Positions 44,762-52,659 of a stretch of 64,000 bases of DNA are shown here, one piece after another. The notes under the pieces were generated by a model. The model saw only the letters and a program-made list of their open reading frames with translations, ran no database searches and was not told the origin of the DNA. Where the stretch lies: contig NZ_JBHIKY010000008.1 in assembly GCF_042139015.1 (NCBI RefSeq), positions 1 to 64,000 on the forward strand, in the 5' to 3' direction. How positions within the stretch are numbered: the stretch's first letter is position 1; every line of letters begins with the position of its first letter. The position numbers and the translations under genes were made by a program. Origin of the DNA: JBHIKY01 sp042139015. GTDB lineage: Bacteria; Bacillota; Bacilli; Bacillales; Marinococcaceae.

Positions 44762-44960
44762 AAAAAACAGAGAACCCCCGTTTAGAAGGGTTCTCTGTCC
44801 TATTACCAGAAAGTTTCTTCCTTATTAAAGGAATGTCTTCGTGGGTGGTCCTCTTAGGACGCTCTCCAGAGATGCGTCGAACAAAAGTCTTTTTGCCTGA
44901 GAGATTCACTTATTATAGTTTGCTCCTTCGGCGCTGCATCTGCTGCAGTCTCTCCCCTTG
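44762..44960 (-). ncRNA. Glycine riboswitch with intrinsic terminator
   Basis: On the minus strand the leader of gcvT shows the first aptamer: GGGGAGAGACTGCAGCAG, GCCGAAGGAGCAAAC, CTCTCAGGCAAAAAGAC. A second, more diverged one follows: CTCTGGAGAGCGTCC, CACCCACGAAGACA, AAACTTTCTGGTAA. The leader ends in a terminator AGAGAACCC / GGGGTTCTCT with six T residues (44762-44800). This is the tandem glycine riboswitch known before gcvT in Bacillus. Glycine should favour read-through. The second aptamer departs from the usual CCGAAGGGGCAA core. Confidence 0.88.
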
Positions 44961-45105
44961 TCTTCATCCGCGAGTATATATTTAAATGTGTCTGACTGAA
45001 TATTTTTCCAGTAAATTCGTGCATACTAGTGATAATGTACTGTTGTTCATTTTATCATTAGCTCGATGCAGTGACAATATTTTTCTGGACAGGGAGACGA
45101 ACGAT

Positions 45106-46737
45106 ATGGAACCTACTATCGAATTTCTTTCGGATTGGGAGTCGGATTCTAACGAGACAGGACGAACTTTTTCGTCTATATGCTCGTGGAAGCAGTTTAA
45201 GCTTGCATTTAAAACCGAACAATGGACCACCACTCCCTCATTTGACGGGCTGGCCTGCCAGCGGTATCTTCCTCAGCTTGAGTTATTTGATCATCAAAAA
45301 AAAGCAGTTAAACAAGTACTGGAAGAAATGGATGGCAAAGCTATCCTTGCTGATGAAGTTGGTCTTGGAAAAACAATTGAAGCAGGATTAATTCTAAAAG
45401 AATATATGATCAGAGGGCTTGTAAAAAAAGCACTAATACTTGTACCTGCCTCCTTGACCGGGCAGTGGGCGGCGGAACTTAATCAAAAATTTTACATACC
45501 TGCTGTGACCCAGAGAAAATCCTATGTGTGGGAGAAAGCAGATATTGTTGTCGGATCCATCGATACCGCTAAACGCGCGCCCCACAGGGAGATCGTTTTA
45601 AATCAAGAGTATGACATGATCATTATTGATGAAGCCCACCGGCTAAAAAATGCCAACACAAAAAACTATGCATTCGTAAAAGAATTGAAAAAGAAATTCT
45701 GCTTAATGCTGACAGCAACTCCAGTACAAAATCATCCTGCAGAGCTGTATCATCTCATAAATTTATTGAAGCCCGGGATGTTCGGCAGTCCCGCTCAATT
45801 TAAAGCTCTTTTTGATAAAGAGGACCATGAATCAGTCCGTCACATTGTGAAAAAAGTGATGGTACGCAATCGCCGGGAAGAAACCGGCATTAAATGGACA
45901 AAACGAAAAATACACTCCAATTTTATACCCTTCACACCAGAAGAAAGGTCATTTTATGATACGCTTCAATCACTTTTTTTAATAAACAACAGTGCCAGTG
46001 GGGGGTTTTTAAAAACAACCTTGCTGAGGGAAGCCTGCAGCAGTAAAGAAGCTGTATTTATGACGGTGAAACGACTGCATGAGCGGGGAGATATTTCGGA
46101 TGAATCGTTTCAGAATCTGCTTGCCTTAATGCAGAATATTGAGAAAAACAGTAAAGCAGACCGGGCACTTGAAATCATTCAGTCTACTGAAGATAAAGTG
46201 GTTTTATTTACAGAATATCGAGCGACTCAGCTTTATCTGCAATGGTATTTTAAACAGCATGGAATTATTTCTGTTCCATTTCGTGGCGGATTTAAACGCG
46301 GAAAAAAGGAATGGATGCAGCAGCTGTTCCGGGACCGTGCAAAAGTTCTGATTGCTACGGAAGCAGGAGGAGAAGGGATTAATCTCCAGTTCAGTTCAAC
46401 AATAATTAATTTTGACCTGCCTTGGAACCCAATGCGTCTTGAACAGAGAATTGGACGTCTGCACCGCCTAGGCCAGAAAAATGATGTAAATATTTTTCAT
46501 TTTGCTGTGAAAAATACAGTTGATGAACAAATCTTGACGCTTTTATACGAAAAAATCGAAATGTTTGAAAATGTCATCGGAGAAATGGAAGCTATTCTCT
46601 CGAAAACTTCCTTTGTCGATTTTGAGGGGTATATGGCTGATGCTGTGCTTCATTCAGATTCTCTACAGGAAACAGAAATCAAGCTAAATCATTTGTATGA
46701 ACTTGCAAAACAAGGAAAGCAGGTGAACAGCCAGTGA
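45106..46737 (+). CDS. yqhH: SNF2-family DEAD/DEAH helicase YqhH
   Basis: From ATG 45106 (GGGAGACGAACGAT before it) the protein has 543 residues. It has two RecA-like domains: motif I ADEVGLGKTIEAGLIL, Walker B IIIDEAHRLKN, motif III LTATPVQNH, and the C-terminal motifs IATEAGGEGINLQFSS and RLEQRIGRLHRLGQ. These are typical of the HepA/RapA-like SNF2 group, whose members act on RNA polymerase or nucleoprotein. The frame continues 40 codons upstream, into the divergent riboswitch region, without homology. It overlaps yqhG by four bases. Confidence 0.92.
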   Translation: MEPTIEFLSDWESDSNETGRTFSSICSWKQFKLAFKTEQWTTTPSFDGLACQRYLPQLELFDHQKKAVKQVLEEMDGKAILADEVGLGKTIEAGLILKEYMIRGLVKKALILVPASLTGQWAAELNQKFYIPAVTQRKSYVWEKADIVVGSIDTAKRAPHREIVLNQEYDMIIIDEAHRLKNANTKNYAFVKELKKKFCLMLTATPVQNHPAELYHLINLLKPGMFGSPAQFKALFDKEDHESVRHIVKKVMVRNRREETGIKWTKRKIHSNFIPFTPEERSFYDTLQSLFLINNSASGGFLKTTLLREACSSKEAVFMTVKRLHERGDISDESFQNLLALMQNIEKNSKADRALEIIQSTEDKVVLFTEYRATQLYLQWYFKQHGIISVPFRGGFKRGKKEWMQQLFRDRAKVLIATEAGGEGINLQFSSTIINFDLPWNPMRLEQRIGRLHRLGQKNDVNIFHFAVKNTVDEQILTLLYEKIEMFENVIGEMEAILSKTSFVDFEGYMADAVLHSDSLQETEIKLNHLYELAKQGKQVNSQ

Positions 46738-47528
46738 CTGGAGAAGAGGAGCTTCATAATTTCTTATTAGATTATTTTACAGAGAATAATGCTACGATAA
46801 TCGAAAATACAGGGGAAAGGCTGAAAATAAAACTTACGGAAAAGCTTGATGAAGAACTGATGAATCGTCCTTTTTACTGGCATTATGTAAAAAAAACAGG
46901 GGGAAATCCTGAGACAATGACAGTAACTTATCAAACGGGATCTCCTCAGGAAAAGGAAAAAGAGTCTTCACATATACATTTTGGGTCTCCACGGCTTCAT
47001 CAAATTTTTCAATCAGCACGGGACCAGGGAAAATGGACGGTATTATATGAAGAGGTACAGCCTCAAAGACAGCCCGCTGCTCTTTATCCGTGGTTAATAA
47101 TGAATGTAAAAATTTCCTGTCAATCGCACCAGCGCAAGGACATATTGCTGTCGTTAGGCCTGCAGCTTATTCATGGCCAGATAGTGAATAATGCAATGGA
47201 CTGGACCAAAAATCTTCAGTTGATAACGACCGTTTCCCCTCACAGCTTTCCGATGAAATCACTCATTCAAGTCACTAGTGGTACTGTAAGGTTAAAGAAT
47301 TATATTAGAGAGTACCTTGAGAAAGAAAACAAAGACTGGGTGTCTGAGGCAAACAAAAGAATGAAAGAGGAGTGTAAGCTGCTGGATGATTATTATGAAA
47401 CAGGAGATTTCCTTTCTGATGAGGAGTACGCAAGAGAGAAACAAGCGATCATCAGCCGCTATTCCCCAAAAATAATAGTAGAAACAATAAACAGCGGCAT
47501 TTTCTATTTAAAAAATTCTTCTAAATAA
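46734..47528 (+). CDS. yqhG: YqhG family protein
   Basis: The 264-residue soluble protein starts at GTG 46734, overlapping the yqhH stop (GTGA), with AGGTG 8 bases before. Conserved YqhG parts are MNRPFYWHYVKKTGG and HFGSPRLHQIFQSA. The C-terminal third is helical and charged. It always follows yqhH in Bacillaceae, so a joint function with the helicase is likely but unknown. Confidence 0.88.
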   Translation: MTGEEELHNFLLDYFTENNATIIENTGERLKIKLTEKLDEELMNRPFYWHYVKKTGGNPETMTVTYQTGSPQEKEKESSHIHFGSPRLHQIFQSARDQGKWTVLYEEVQPQRQPAALYPWLIMNVKISCQSHQRKDILLSLGLQLIHGQIVNNAMDWTKNLQLITTVSPHSFPMKSLIQVTSGTVRLKNYIREYLEKENKDWVSEANKRMKEECKLLDDYYETGDFLSDEEYAREKQAIISRYSPKIIVETINSGIFYLKNSSK

Positions 47529-47562
47529 AGTGGCTGAACAAAAGTAAATTATTCATTGCAAA

Positions 47563-47602
47563 AATCCAGACGATTCTACTGAATCTGTCTGGATTGTTTG
47601 TT
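47563..47602 (+). terminator. Terminator of yqhH-yqhG
   Basis: AATCCAGAC (47563-47571) and GTCTGGATT (47587-47595) enclose an inner GATTC/GAATC pair. The hairpin is followed by GTTTGTT. It lies 35 bases after the yqhG stop. Confidence 0.7.
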
Positions 47603-47624
47603 AATTATGAGTTTACAAAATATG

Positions 47625-47800
47625 CTCCGTCAAAACGCTTCGCTTTCCGCGGGCACGGCTCAAGCCTCCACGGCAGAAAGAACACTGCCTGTGGAGGAGT
47701 CATAAGACTCGTGCTGTTCCCGCGACGCACAGGACGTGCTAGTGTCGATGTCGGTGACAGGACGTGGCCGGTTTTCATCGACCAGGAGTCTACGCATTTT
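47625..47800. repeat. Dispersed intergenic palindromic repeat
   Basis: It begins CGCTTCGCTTTCCGCGGGC and holds a strong hairpin (CCTCCACGGCAG ... CTGCCTGTGGAGG). The stretch is clearly GC-richer than its surroundings and codes for nothing credible. It belongs to the same family as copies at 10.7, 27.9 and 54.0 kb. Confidence 0.5.
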
Positions 47801-47838
47801 GACTGCGCAAATGACCTGATTTCTCATTCAAAGAAATT

Positions 47839-47875
47839 AAAAAGAGGCTTTTTTTGATTTGTCCCAGCCTTTTTG
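47839..47875 (-). terminator. Terminator of yqzD
   Basis: On the minus strand AAAAAGGCT pairs with AGCCTCTTTTT across a 15-base loop. It sits 8 bases after the yqzD stop. Confidence 0.55.
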
Positions 47876-47882
47876 TATTCAG

Positions 47883-48053
47883 TTAAACACTTGGAGCTCC
47901 GCTTACAAATATCGTCATGATAGCAAACCAGCCGAATACAAGGAACGAAATCCCTGCGAAACCAACTGCAAAAAAGTTTCTGTTTTTAATTTCCCGAATC
48001 GTAGCGAACCCGCATAGGATAGCTACAATTAGCATGGTAATTCCAAGAGCCAA
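47883..48053 (-). CDS. yqzD: Small membrane protein of the YqzD (DUF2759) family
   Basis: The 56-residue protein from TTG 48053 has two membrane helices (about 3-17 and 27-49) separated by TIREIKNRNFF, and ends FGWFAIMTIFVSGAPSV, as in DUF2759 proteins. GGGGGG lies 6 bases before the TTG. The frame extends 33 codons upstream, but that part is not family-like. It is divergent from yqgX, as in B. subtilis. The function is unknown. Confidence 0.78.
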   Translation of the reverse strand: MALGITMLIVAILCGFATIREIKNRNFFAVGFAGISFLVFGWFAIMTIFVSGAPSV

Positions 48054-48240
48054 GACGATCCCCCCTTTATGTATGATTCCGTTTTCACTTGAATTATGAA
48101 GGAAAATTCCTTTTACTATTATACCCTTTTTCCGATCAACATGCATCATCAAAATTCATTTCTGTTCACTTTCTAATAGTTCACTTTTTTGTGTTGTGTT
48201 AAGCTGAACGAGATGAATGTTCATGGAAAGGAGTATATTT

Positions 48241-48873
48241 ATGGATTGGAAACAACTCCCATTAGGTCCATTACAGACAAATTGTTATATTTTATACGAT
48301 GTAGACAAAGCAGTAGTATTTGACCCGGGTGGAGACGCCCATATTCTAGAACGCTGGCTCGCAGAAAAGCAGTTGAAGCCGATCGCTATTGTTCTGACAC
48401 ATGCTCATTTTGATCACATCGGTGCTGTTCAGGAGCTTAGAGAAAAATGGGGCATCAGCGTGTTTTTACATGAAAATGAAAAAGGCTGGCTGACAGATCC
48501 CTCAAAAAACGGCTCAGCTCTTTTTCTTGGCAACGAAGCCATTACAGCTGCTGAAGCAGATGAATGGATAACTGGTGAAGAGATGCTGCACATTGGACCG
48601 TTTGAATTTAAAATTTATGAAACACCTGGACATTCTCCGGGGAGTGTGTCTTTTTATCATAAAGGAACGTCCACCATTTTTTCGGGAGATGTATTATTTT
48701 ACGGGGGCATCGGTCGCACGGATTTGCCTGGAGGCAATCACGAGCAGCTGATCCGTTCTATTCACGATAAACTATTAAGTCTCCCTGAAGATACAGCCGT
48801 CGCATGCGGGCACGGTCCTGTCACTACAATAGAAGATGAAATGAACAGCAACCCGTTTCTTAATGGTTTTTAA
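48241..48873 (+). CDS. yqgX: Metallo-beta-lactamase-fold hydrolase YqgX (glyoxalase II-like)
   Basis: From ATG 48241 (AAAGGAG before it) the protein has 210 residues. The di-metal motif is LTHAHFDHIGAVQ. Further ligands are in ETPGHSPGSVSFY and FSGDVLFYGGIGRTDLPGG, and the last is in ACGHGPVTTIEDE. These place it in the small hydroxyacylglutathione-hydrolase-like group, probably acting on bacillithiol or similar thioesters. It is a single gene that ends before a strong hairpin. The eight extra upstream codons are unlikely. Confidence 0.9.
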   Translation: MDWKQLPLGPLQTNCYILYDVDKAVVFDPGGDAHILERWLAEKQLKPIAIVLTHAHFDHIGAVQELREKWGISVFLHENEKGWLTDPSKNGSALFLGNEAITAAEADEWITGEEMLHIGPFEFKIYETPGHSPGSVSFYHKGTSTIFSGDVLFYGGIGRTDLPGGNHEQLIRSIHDKLLSLPEDTAVACGHGPVTTIEDEMNSNPFLNGF

Positions 48874-48924
48874 AAAACTTATTAAGTCATTGTACACATT
48901 TTATTATTAAAGAGACTGCTATGC

Positions 48925-48958
48925 AGGAAGGCCCGGATTTCAGAATCCGGGCCTTCCT
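48925..48958. terminator. Bidirectional terminator between yqgX and yqgY
   Basis: AGGAAGGCCCGGATT-TCAG-AATCCGGGCCTTCCT is a perfect 15-bp hairpin with a 4-base loop, between convergent genes. The T-run is weak, but the stem is very stable. Confidence 0.7.
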
Positions 48959-48981
48959 GTTCAACGTTATGTACGTGCTTT

Positions 48982-49224
48982 TTAATGGCCGAAGCCTGGC
49001 TCCATCAAAAACGTTGTATAATACGTGAAGCTGACAAAAAATACAGTTAAATACGCACCAAAAAGATAAATATACATGCGCTCTGACAGCTTCATAAATC
49101 CCAGGGCTAAAAAGCCTGCTGTTTGTGCGAAAAATAATATTGCCATATTAAACATATCGCCTACGAAAAATAAAATAGCGAAGACTGCTGTCCAGAAGGC
49201 AATCATGCGAAACATGCGATCCAT
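48982..49224 (-). CDS. yqgY: YqgY, DUF2626 membrane protein
   Basis: From ATG 49224 (GGGGGGAAGGGCA before it) the 80 residues read MDRMFRMIAFWTAVFAIL and SERMYIYLFGAYLTVFFVSF, the DUF2626 pattern with three membrane helices, ending EPGFGH. The 43 upstream codons of the open frame are not family-like. The function is unknown. It lies between yqgX and comG as in relatives. Confidence 0.85.
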   Translation of the reverse strand: MDRMFRMIAFWTAVFAILFFVGDMFNMAILFFAQTAGFLALGFMKLSERMYIYLFGAYLTVFFVSFTYYTTFLMEPGFGH

Positions 49225-49369
49225 TGCCCTTCCCCCCTCTGCTGCCAATATAGAAGCGCGGATGGCCGGACATTGCATGTGCCGGGCATCTGCATAACTA
49301 AAGATATTATATATGAGAGTGCCGCAGTTTGTAAATGCTTTCTTACCATCCAATATGTGAATCCTTGAA

Positions 49370-49585
49370 TTACGAACGAATTCTTTTTCTGCGCTTCAAT
49401 TTCTGATGTCTTTTTTTCCATTCTACATGAATAGCAAATGGAACCATGCCAAAGAGAGTGTTCGCCACCCGTTTACTTCGATTATAGCGTGAAGTCCGCT
49501 GTGTAATTTTTTGATTTTCTATTTTTCTTTCAATGCTCTCGAGTAAACGAGCTGTTATAAATTGAATGAATGGGTATGGTTTCAC
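49370..49585 (-). CDS. yqzE: YqzE-like protein at the end of the comG operon
   Basis: This 71-residue basic protein starts at GTG 49585 after AGGTGAATAATT. The sequence ANTLFGMVPFAIHVEWKK resembles the YqzE tail (FGIVPF). The gene follows comGG on the same strand, the position of yqzE in B. subtilis. The charged helix ESIERKIENQK fills the first half. Its role in competence is unclear. Confidence 0.7.
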   Translation of the reverse strand: MKPYPFIQFITARLLESIERKIENQKITQRTSRYNRSKRVANTLFGMVPFAIHVEWKKRHQKLKRRKRIRS

Positions 49586-49631
49586 AATTATTCACCTGCT
49601 TCATCCTCAATTATTCCCTGTTTTTAGTATT

Positions 49632-49976
49632 CTATTCTCCCCCTTTCTCTGCGAAGATGACGAGTTCTTTTTCCCTGCTCTCGATGGTGACCGCTTTAAA
49701 GGAAGTTCTAATCTTATTATTGTTATCAATCAATGTCTGAGTGATATAAACTGTACCAGTTGGATAAATAAATTTACTGCTTTGCTCTTCCCAGTTATTT
49801 TCATCTCTCCAATTCACCTCAGCATTTCTGATAAGCCAGTCCATTTCAAGAGATTCCTCCTGAAGCACCAAATTTTCTTTCTCATTAACAAATAATTTTA
49901 TTTGTAATAATAAAAAAGATGTGAACAATAGACAGAGTATTAATGTTATAGGCATTATGGTTCCTTTTTGATCCAA
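49632..49976 (-). CDS. comGG: Competence protein ComGG-like
   Basis: This 114-residue protein has one N-terminal hydrophobic helix (about 7-27, IMPITLILCLLFTSFLLLQI) and a short beta-rich tail (KFIYPTGTVYITQTL). It lacks a clear prepilin cleavage site, as do other ComGG proteins. It is identified mainly by place and length: last pilin-like gene of comG, overlapping comGF by 22 bases. Confidence 0.75.
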   Translation of the reverse strand: MDQKGTIMPITLILCLLFTSFLLLQIKLFVNEKENLVLQEESLEMDWLIRNAEVNWRDENNWEEQSSKFIYPTGTVYITQTLIDNNNKIRTSFKAVTIESREKELVIFAEKGGE

Positions 49977-50410
49977 TAATTCTCTCCCCCTTTTTTAAAA
50001 GAAGGGCTTAGGCTGACCGAAAACGAAAACGGCTTTAAATTCTTTCTTTTTATGAGGATATCAGCACCATAAGGTTGATGAGTGACCTGAAAAACGTCAA
50101 CTTCCTGCATCACAATTTCATAGCCCTGCCCATTTCTTTTCCGCACGAGATTTGTGCCGGTTTTTTCGAAGGAGAGTTCAGCATTCTCTTCTTCCATATA
50201 AAGAATATTCCCCTCGGCTTCTATATTATAGGCTGTCCTGGCATCATACTTTATCTGTTGGGCCGCCATAGATGCATCACGGTCAGGCCTGATAACATCT
50301 TTGTCAAAAACCGGAATAAATGATAAAAGTAAAGCTGCACAAACAATCAAAATATTCAATGATACGATGGTTTCAAACAGCGTCATGCCTTTGTCATTCC
50401 ATCTCGACAT
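49955..50410 (-). CDS. comGF: Competence minor pseudopilin ComGF
   Basis: From ATG 50410 it has 151 residues with a type IV prepilin leader MSRWNDKG-MTLFE and a hydrophobic helix (TIVSLNILIVCAALLLSF). The comGF sequence DARTAYNIEAEGNILYMEEE is family-like. GGAGG lies about 12 bases upstream. The open frame has 30 further codons inside comGE that I reject. It starts 17 bases before comGE ends. Confidence 0.85.
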   Translation of the reverse strand: MSRWNDKGMTLFETIVSLNILIVCAALLLSFIPVFDKDVIRPDRDASMAAQQIKYDARTAYNIEAEGNILYMEEENAELSFEKTGTNLVRKRNGQGYEIVMQEVDVFQVTHQPYGADILIKRKNLKPFSFSVSLSPSFKKGGENYWIKKEP

Positions 50411-50738
50411 AAAGACACTTTTCCTCCTTATCCCCGCTTGGCTGTTTCCAATCAATACATACCATCGCTCCTTCTTGTTTCTCCCGGCTGTTGATCTCAT
50501 ACGGTATATCTTTTCTTATCCCAGTAAAGCTTCCTCCAATGGATACGTCTTCTCCGGTGGCATATTTAATCGATTCACGATCCAAAAGGGCCAAGGCACG
50601 CTTTTCTATTTCCATATCATGTTGTTCAGAAATCAGGAATGTATATATAGGCAGCATCGCCATAAATAAAATACTTAATATCGAAAGAGCTGTAATTACC
50701 TCTATTAATGTAAGGCCATGCTCATCCTGCCTCAACAT
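50394..50738 (-). CDS. comGE: Competence minor pseudopilin ComGE
   Basis: From ATG 50738 (AAGGGGAGATTTT) it has 114 residues, close to the B. subtilis length. The leader MLRQDEHG-LTLIE precedes the helix VITALSILSILFMAMLP. The remainder has the short beta-rich form of ComGE. It overlaps comGD by 17 bases. Confidence 0.86.
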   Translation of the reverse strand: MLRQDEHGLTLIEVITALSILSILFMAMLPIYTFLISEQHDMEIEKRALALLDRESIKYATGEDVSIGGSFTGIRKDIPYEINSREKQEGAMVCIDWKQPSGDKEEKCLYVEME

Positions 50739-51156
50739 AAAATCTCCCCTTGCCGAGTAAATAGACAAATTTATATCTGCCTTCAGGCGTCTCAATAAAA
50801 AAAGTTCCAGGCTGGTGTATATTTCCATTTTCCATGAATTTAATATTTGCTGGGGTCAGAGTAGCCCGCATAAAGAAAACACCTTCTGGCAATTCACGGC
50901 TTCGGACGATTTCATCCGATAAAATAATTCTATATTCATTGTCTTTTACTTTAAATAAGACAGTTTGTCCTTTAGAGAATGCAAGCTGCTGTGCATATAA
51001 GAAATCATCCTCTAAAAGCCGAATAAAATACGAAATAGACTGCGGACGCTCAAGTTTTTGGAATTGAGGAATGGAAATAGTAATCATAGCTGCAAGTACC
51101 GCTATAACAATGATCATTTCTATCATTGTGAAACCTTTATTGTTTAAGAGGGTCAT
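50722..51156 (-). CDS. comGD: Competence minor pseudopilin ComGD
   Basis: The 144-residue prepilin has the leader MTLLNNKG-FTMIE followed by MIIVIAVLAAMITISIP. The C-terminal part is beta-rich (VLFKVKDNEYRIILS, TFFIETPEGRYKFVYLLG). The start overlaps the comGC stop (ATGA) and has no strong ribosome site, so it is probably translated by coupling. Confidence 0.9.
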   Translation of the reverse strand: MTLLNNKGFTMIEMIIVIAVLAAMITISIPQFQKLERPQSISYFIRLLEDDFLYAQQLAFSKGQTVLFKVKDNEYRIILSDEIVRSRELPEGVFFMRATLTPANIKFMENGNIHQPGTFFIETPEGRYKFVYLLGKGRFYVEAG

Positions 51157-51464
51157 TCGGAAACTCGGACAACTTTACCGTTTTGATAATTTAATTTTTC
51201 ACCATCAGCGCAGGTAACTCTATCAACATAGCCGGCATCAGCAAGTTCTTCGAGTGAGGAAAGCGTGTCCCCTGTTTCGATTTCATAGGCACCAGCCTGT
51301 GATTCCAGCAGCTTCACTGTAGCGTCACAGCTTTTTGACTGTGCCATATTGTTGTTTTTGGTCATATTCGGTACGGCAATAAGCAGCAGCAAGGTAATAA
51401 TTAACAATACAATCATCATTTCAATCATTGTAAACCCATCGTCCTTTTTTAATTTATTGAACAT
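51153..51464 (-). CDS. comGC: Competence major pseudopilin ComGC
   Basis: The main subunit of the DNA-uptake pseudopilus has 103 residues. The leader MFNKLKKDDG-FTMIE is cut by ComC, then MMIVLLIITLLLLIAVP forms the pilin helix. Two cysteines (SKSCDATVK and VTCADG) can form the known disulfide. AGGAG lies 9 bases upstream, inside the small gene that precedes it. Confidence 0.93.
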   Translation of the reverse strand: MFNKLKKDDGFTMIEMMIVLLIITLLLLIAVPNMTKNNNMAQSKSCDATVKLLESQAGAYEIETGDTLSSLEELADAGYVDRVTCADGEKLNYQNGKVVRVSE

Positions 51465-51610
51465 TTATTTCCATCTCCTTTTCTTAATAATGTTAAAATC
51501 GCTAAAATGTCGTCTTCTCGTTCCCTTTCTAATTTTTCAATCTTCTGCTTGAGACTATTCAATTCATTTTGTGTATTCATTTCGTAAGTGCTTTTCTTAA
51601 GAAACTCCAA
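51449..51610 (-). CDS. Extra small coiled-coil gene between comGB and comGC
   Basis: A TTG at 51610 stands 7 bases after a perfect AGGAGG and opens a 53-residue frame (MEFLKKSTYEMNTQNELN). Its middle, NSLKQKIEKLEREREDDILA, is a strong short coiled coil. It begins 20 bases after the comGB stop and overlaps comGC by 16 bases, so it is part of the operon. I know of no such gene in the B. subtilis comG operon. It has no signal or membrane part. It may be a small assembly factor, or a translated leader for comGC. Confidence 0.6.
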   Translation of the reverse strand: MEFLKKSTYEMNTQNELNSLKQKIEKLEREREDDILAILTLLRKGDGNKCSIN

Positions 51611-51630
51611 TACAATTCCTCCTCTTATAT

Positions 51631-52659
51631 TCAAAGTGATGTCATCAGTGAAAACATAGGCAGAAATACTGACAAAAACAGAGACAGAACTATAAATCCT
51701 ACAAAAGTAAACATTATTGGCTGGACAAGAGCGACGCTTTTGTTTACTTTCTCTTCTAAAAGGTCCGCAGCCCGTATGCTGTATTGATATAAATGCTCTT
51801 CGGTAAATCCTGTTTCCTGACCGTGTTTTATTACGAACTTCAGTTCCTTTCTATACCACGGCGCCATCCCGACTGCTTCATATAAAGCAGTACCTTCCTT
51901 TAAATGCTGTTTTAATTTCTTTCCTTCCTCGTGTAAAAACATAAAGTGATTCTGTCGTTCAAGAACGTCGCATGATTGATAGATAGACAAACCACCTTTC
52001 ATCATTATACTGAGCTGCAATGCTAAATAATGAGACAGGAACAGCCTTGCTGAGGAAGATAGGAATGGAATTCTGTAGATTTGCTCCATTTGCCGGTGCG
52101 GGGTAATGTGGCGAAATATTTTAAAGTAATAAACGAGGAGGAGCGCAGCTCCCGTAAAAACAGCAACTACATAAATTGGGGAAAAGGAAATAGCTCCCAT
52201 GACTATTCTTGTGTATAAAGGAAGCTCCATGTCCATTGAGTCGAATAATTGTTTAAATGACGGAAACATGTACTGAAATAAAATAATCCCCAGACAAAAC
52301 AAAAGCCAAAGCAGAAGCAGAGGATATCTTAATAGCTGCTTTACTTTTCTAGAAGCTTCTATTCTTTTTTTATAAAGCTCACCAGCGCCAATCAGCCCTT
52401 TTGAAAGAAATCCGCTTTCTTCAGCAAAGAAGATATATGCAGTAACATCTGCCGGAAAAAACAAATAATTCAATACATCATGAAAAGAATAACCGTTTCT
52501 TAAATCAGCAAGCATTTCTTGTAATTGCTGTTTCACACTATCAGTCTGCTCCCAGGATAATAATTCTATCGTTTGATCAAGCGAGTATCCTTCTTCAAGC
52601 AGCAGCCCTGTTTTTTTCAAAAACTCCGCTTTCTCTTCTTTCTTCCAGGGCTTATGCAT
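51631..52659 (-). CDS. comGB: Competence platform protein ComGB
   Basis: This GspF/PilC-type polytopic membrane protein is the platform for pseudopilus assembly. The 342 residues have two T2SSF repeats, with membrane helices at about 110-135, 155-180 and 310-335. Conserved stretches are FFAEESGFLSKGLIGAG and FVIKHGQETGFTEEHLYQ. It overlaps comGA by 8 bases. Confidence 0.93.
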   Translation of the reverse strand: MHKPWKKEEKAEFLKKTGLLLEEGYSLDQTIELLSWEQTDSVKQQLQEMLADLRNGYSFHDVLNYLFFPADVTAYIFFAEESGFLSKGLIGAGELYKKRIEASRKVKQLLRYPLLLLWLLFCLGIILFQYMFPSFKQLFDSMDMELPLYTRIVMGAISFSPIYVVAVFTGAALLLVYYFKIFRHITPHRQMEQIYRIPFLSSSARLFLSHYLALQLSIMMKGGLSIYQSCDVLERQNHFMFLHEEGKKLKQHLKEGTALYEAVGMAPWYRKELKFVIKHGQETGFTEEHLYQYSIRAADLLEEKVNKSVALVQPIMFTFVGFIVLSLFLSVFLPMFSLMTSL

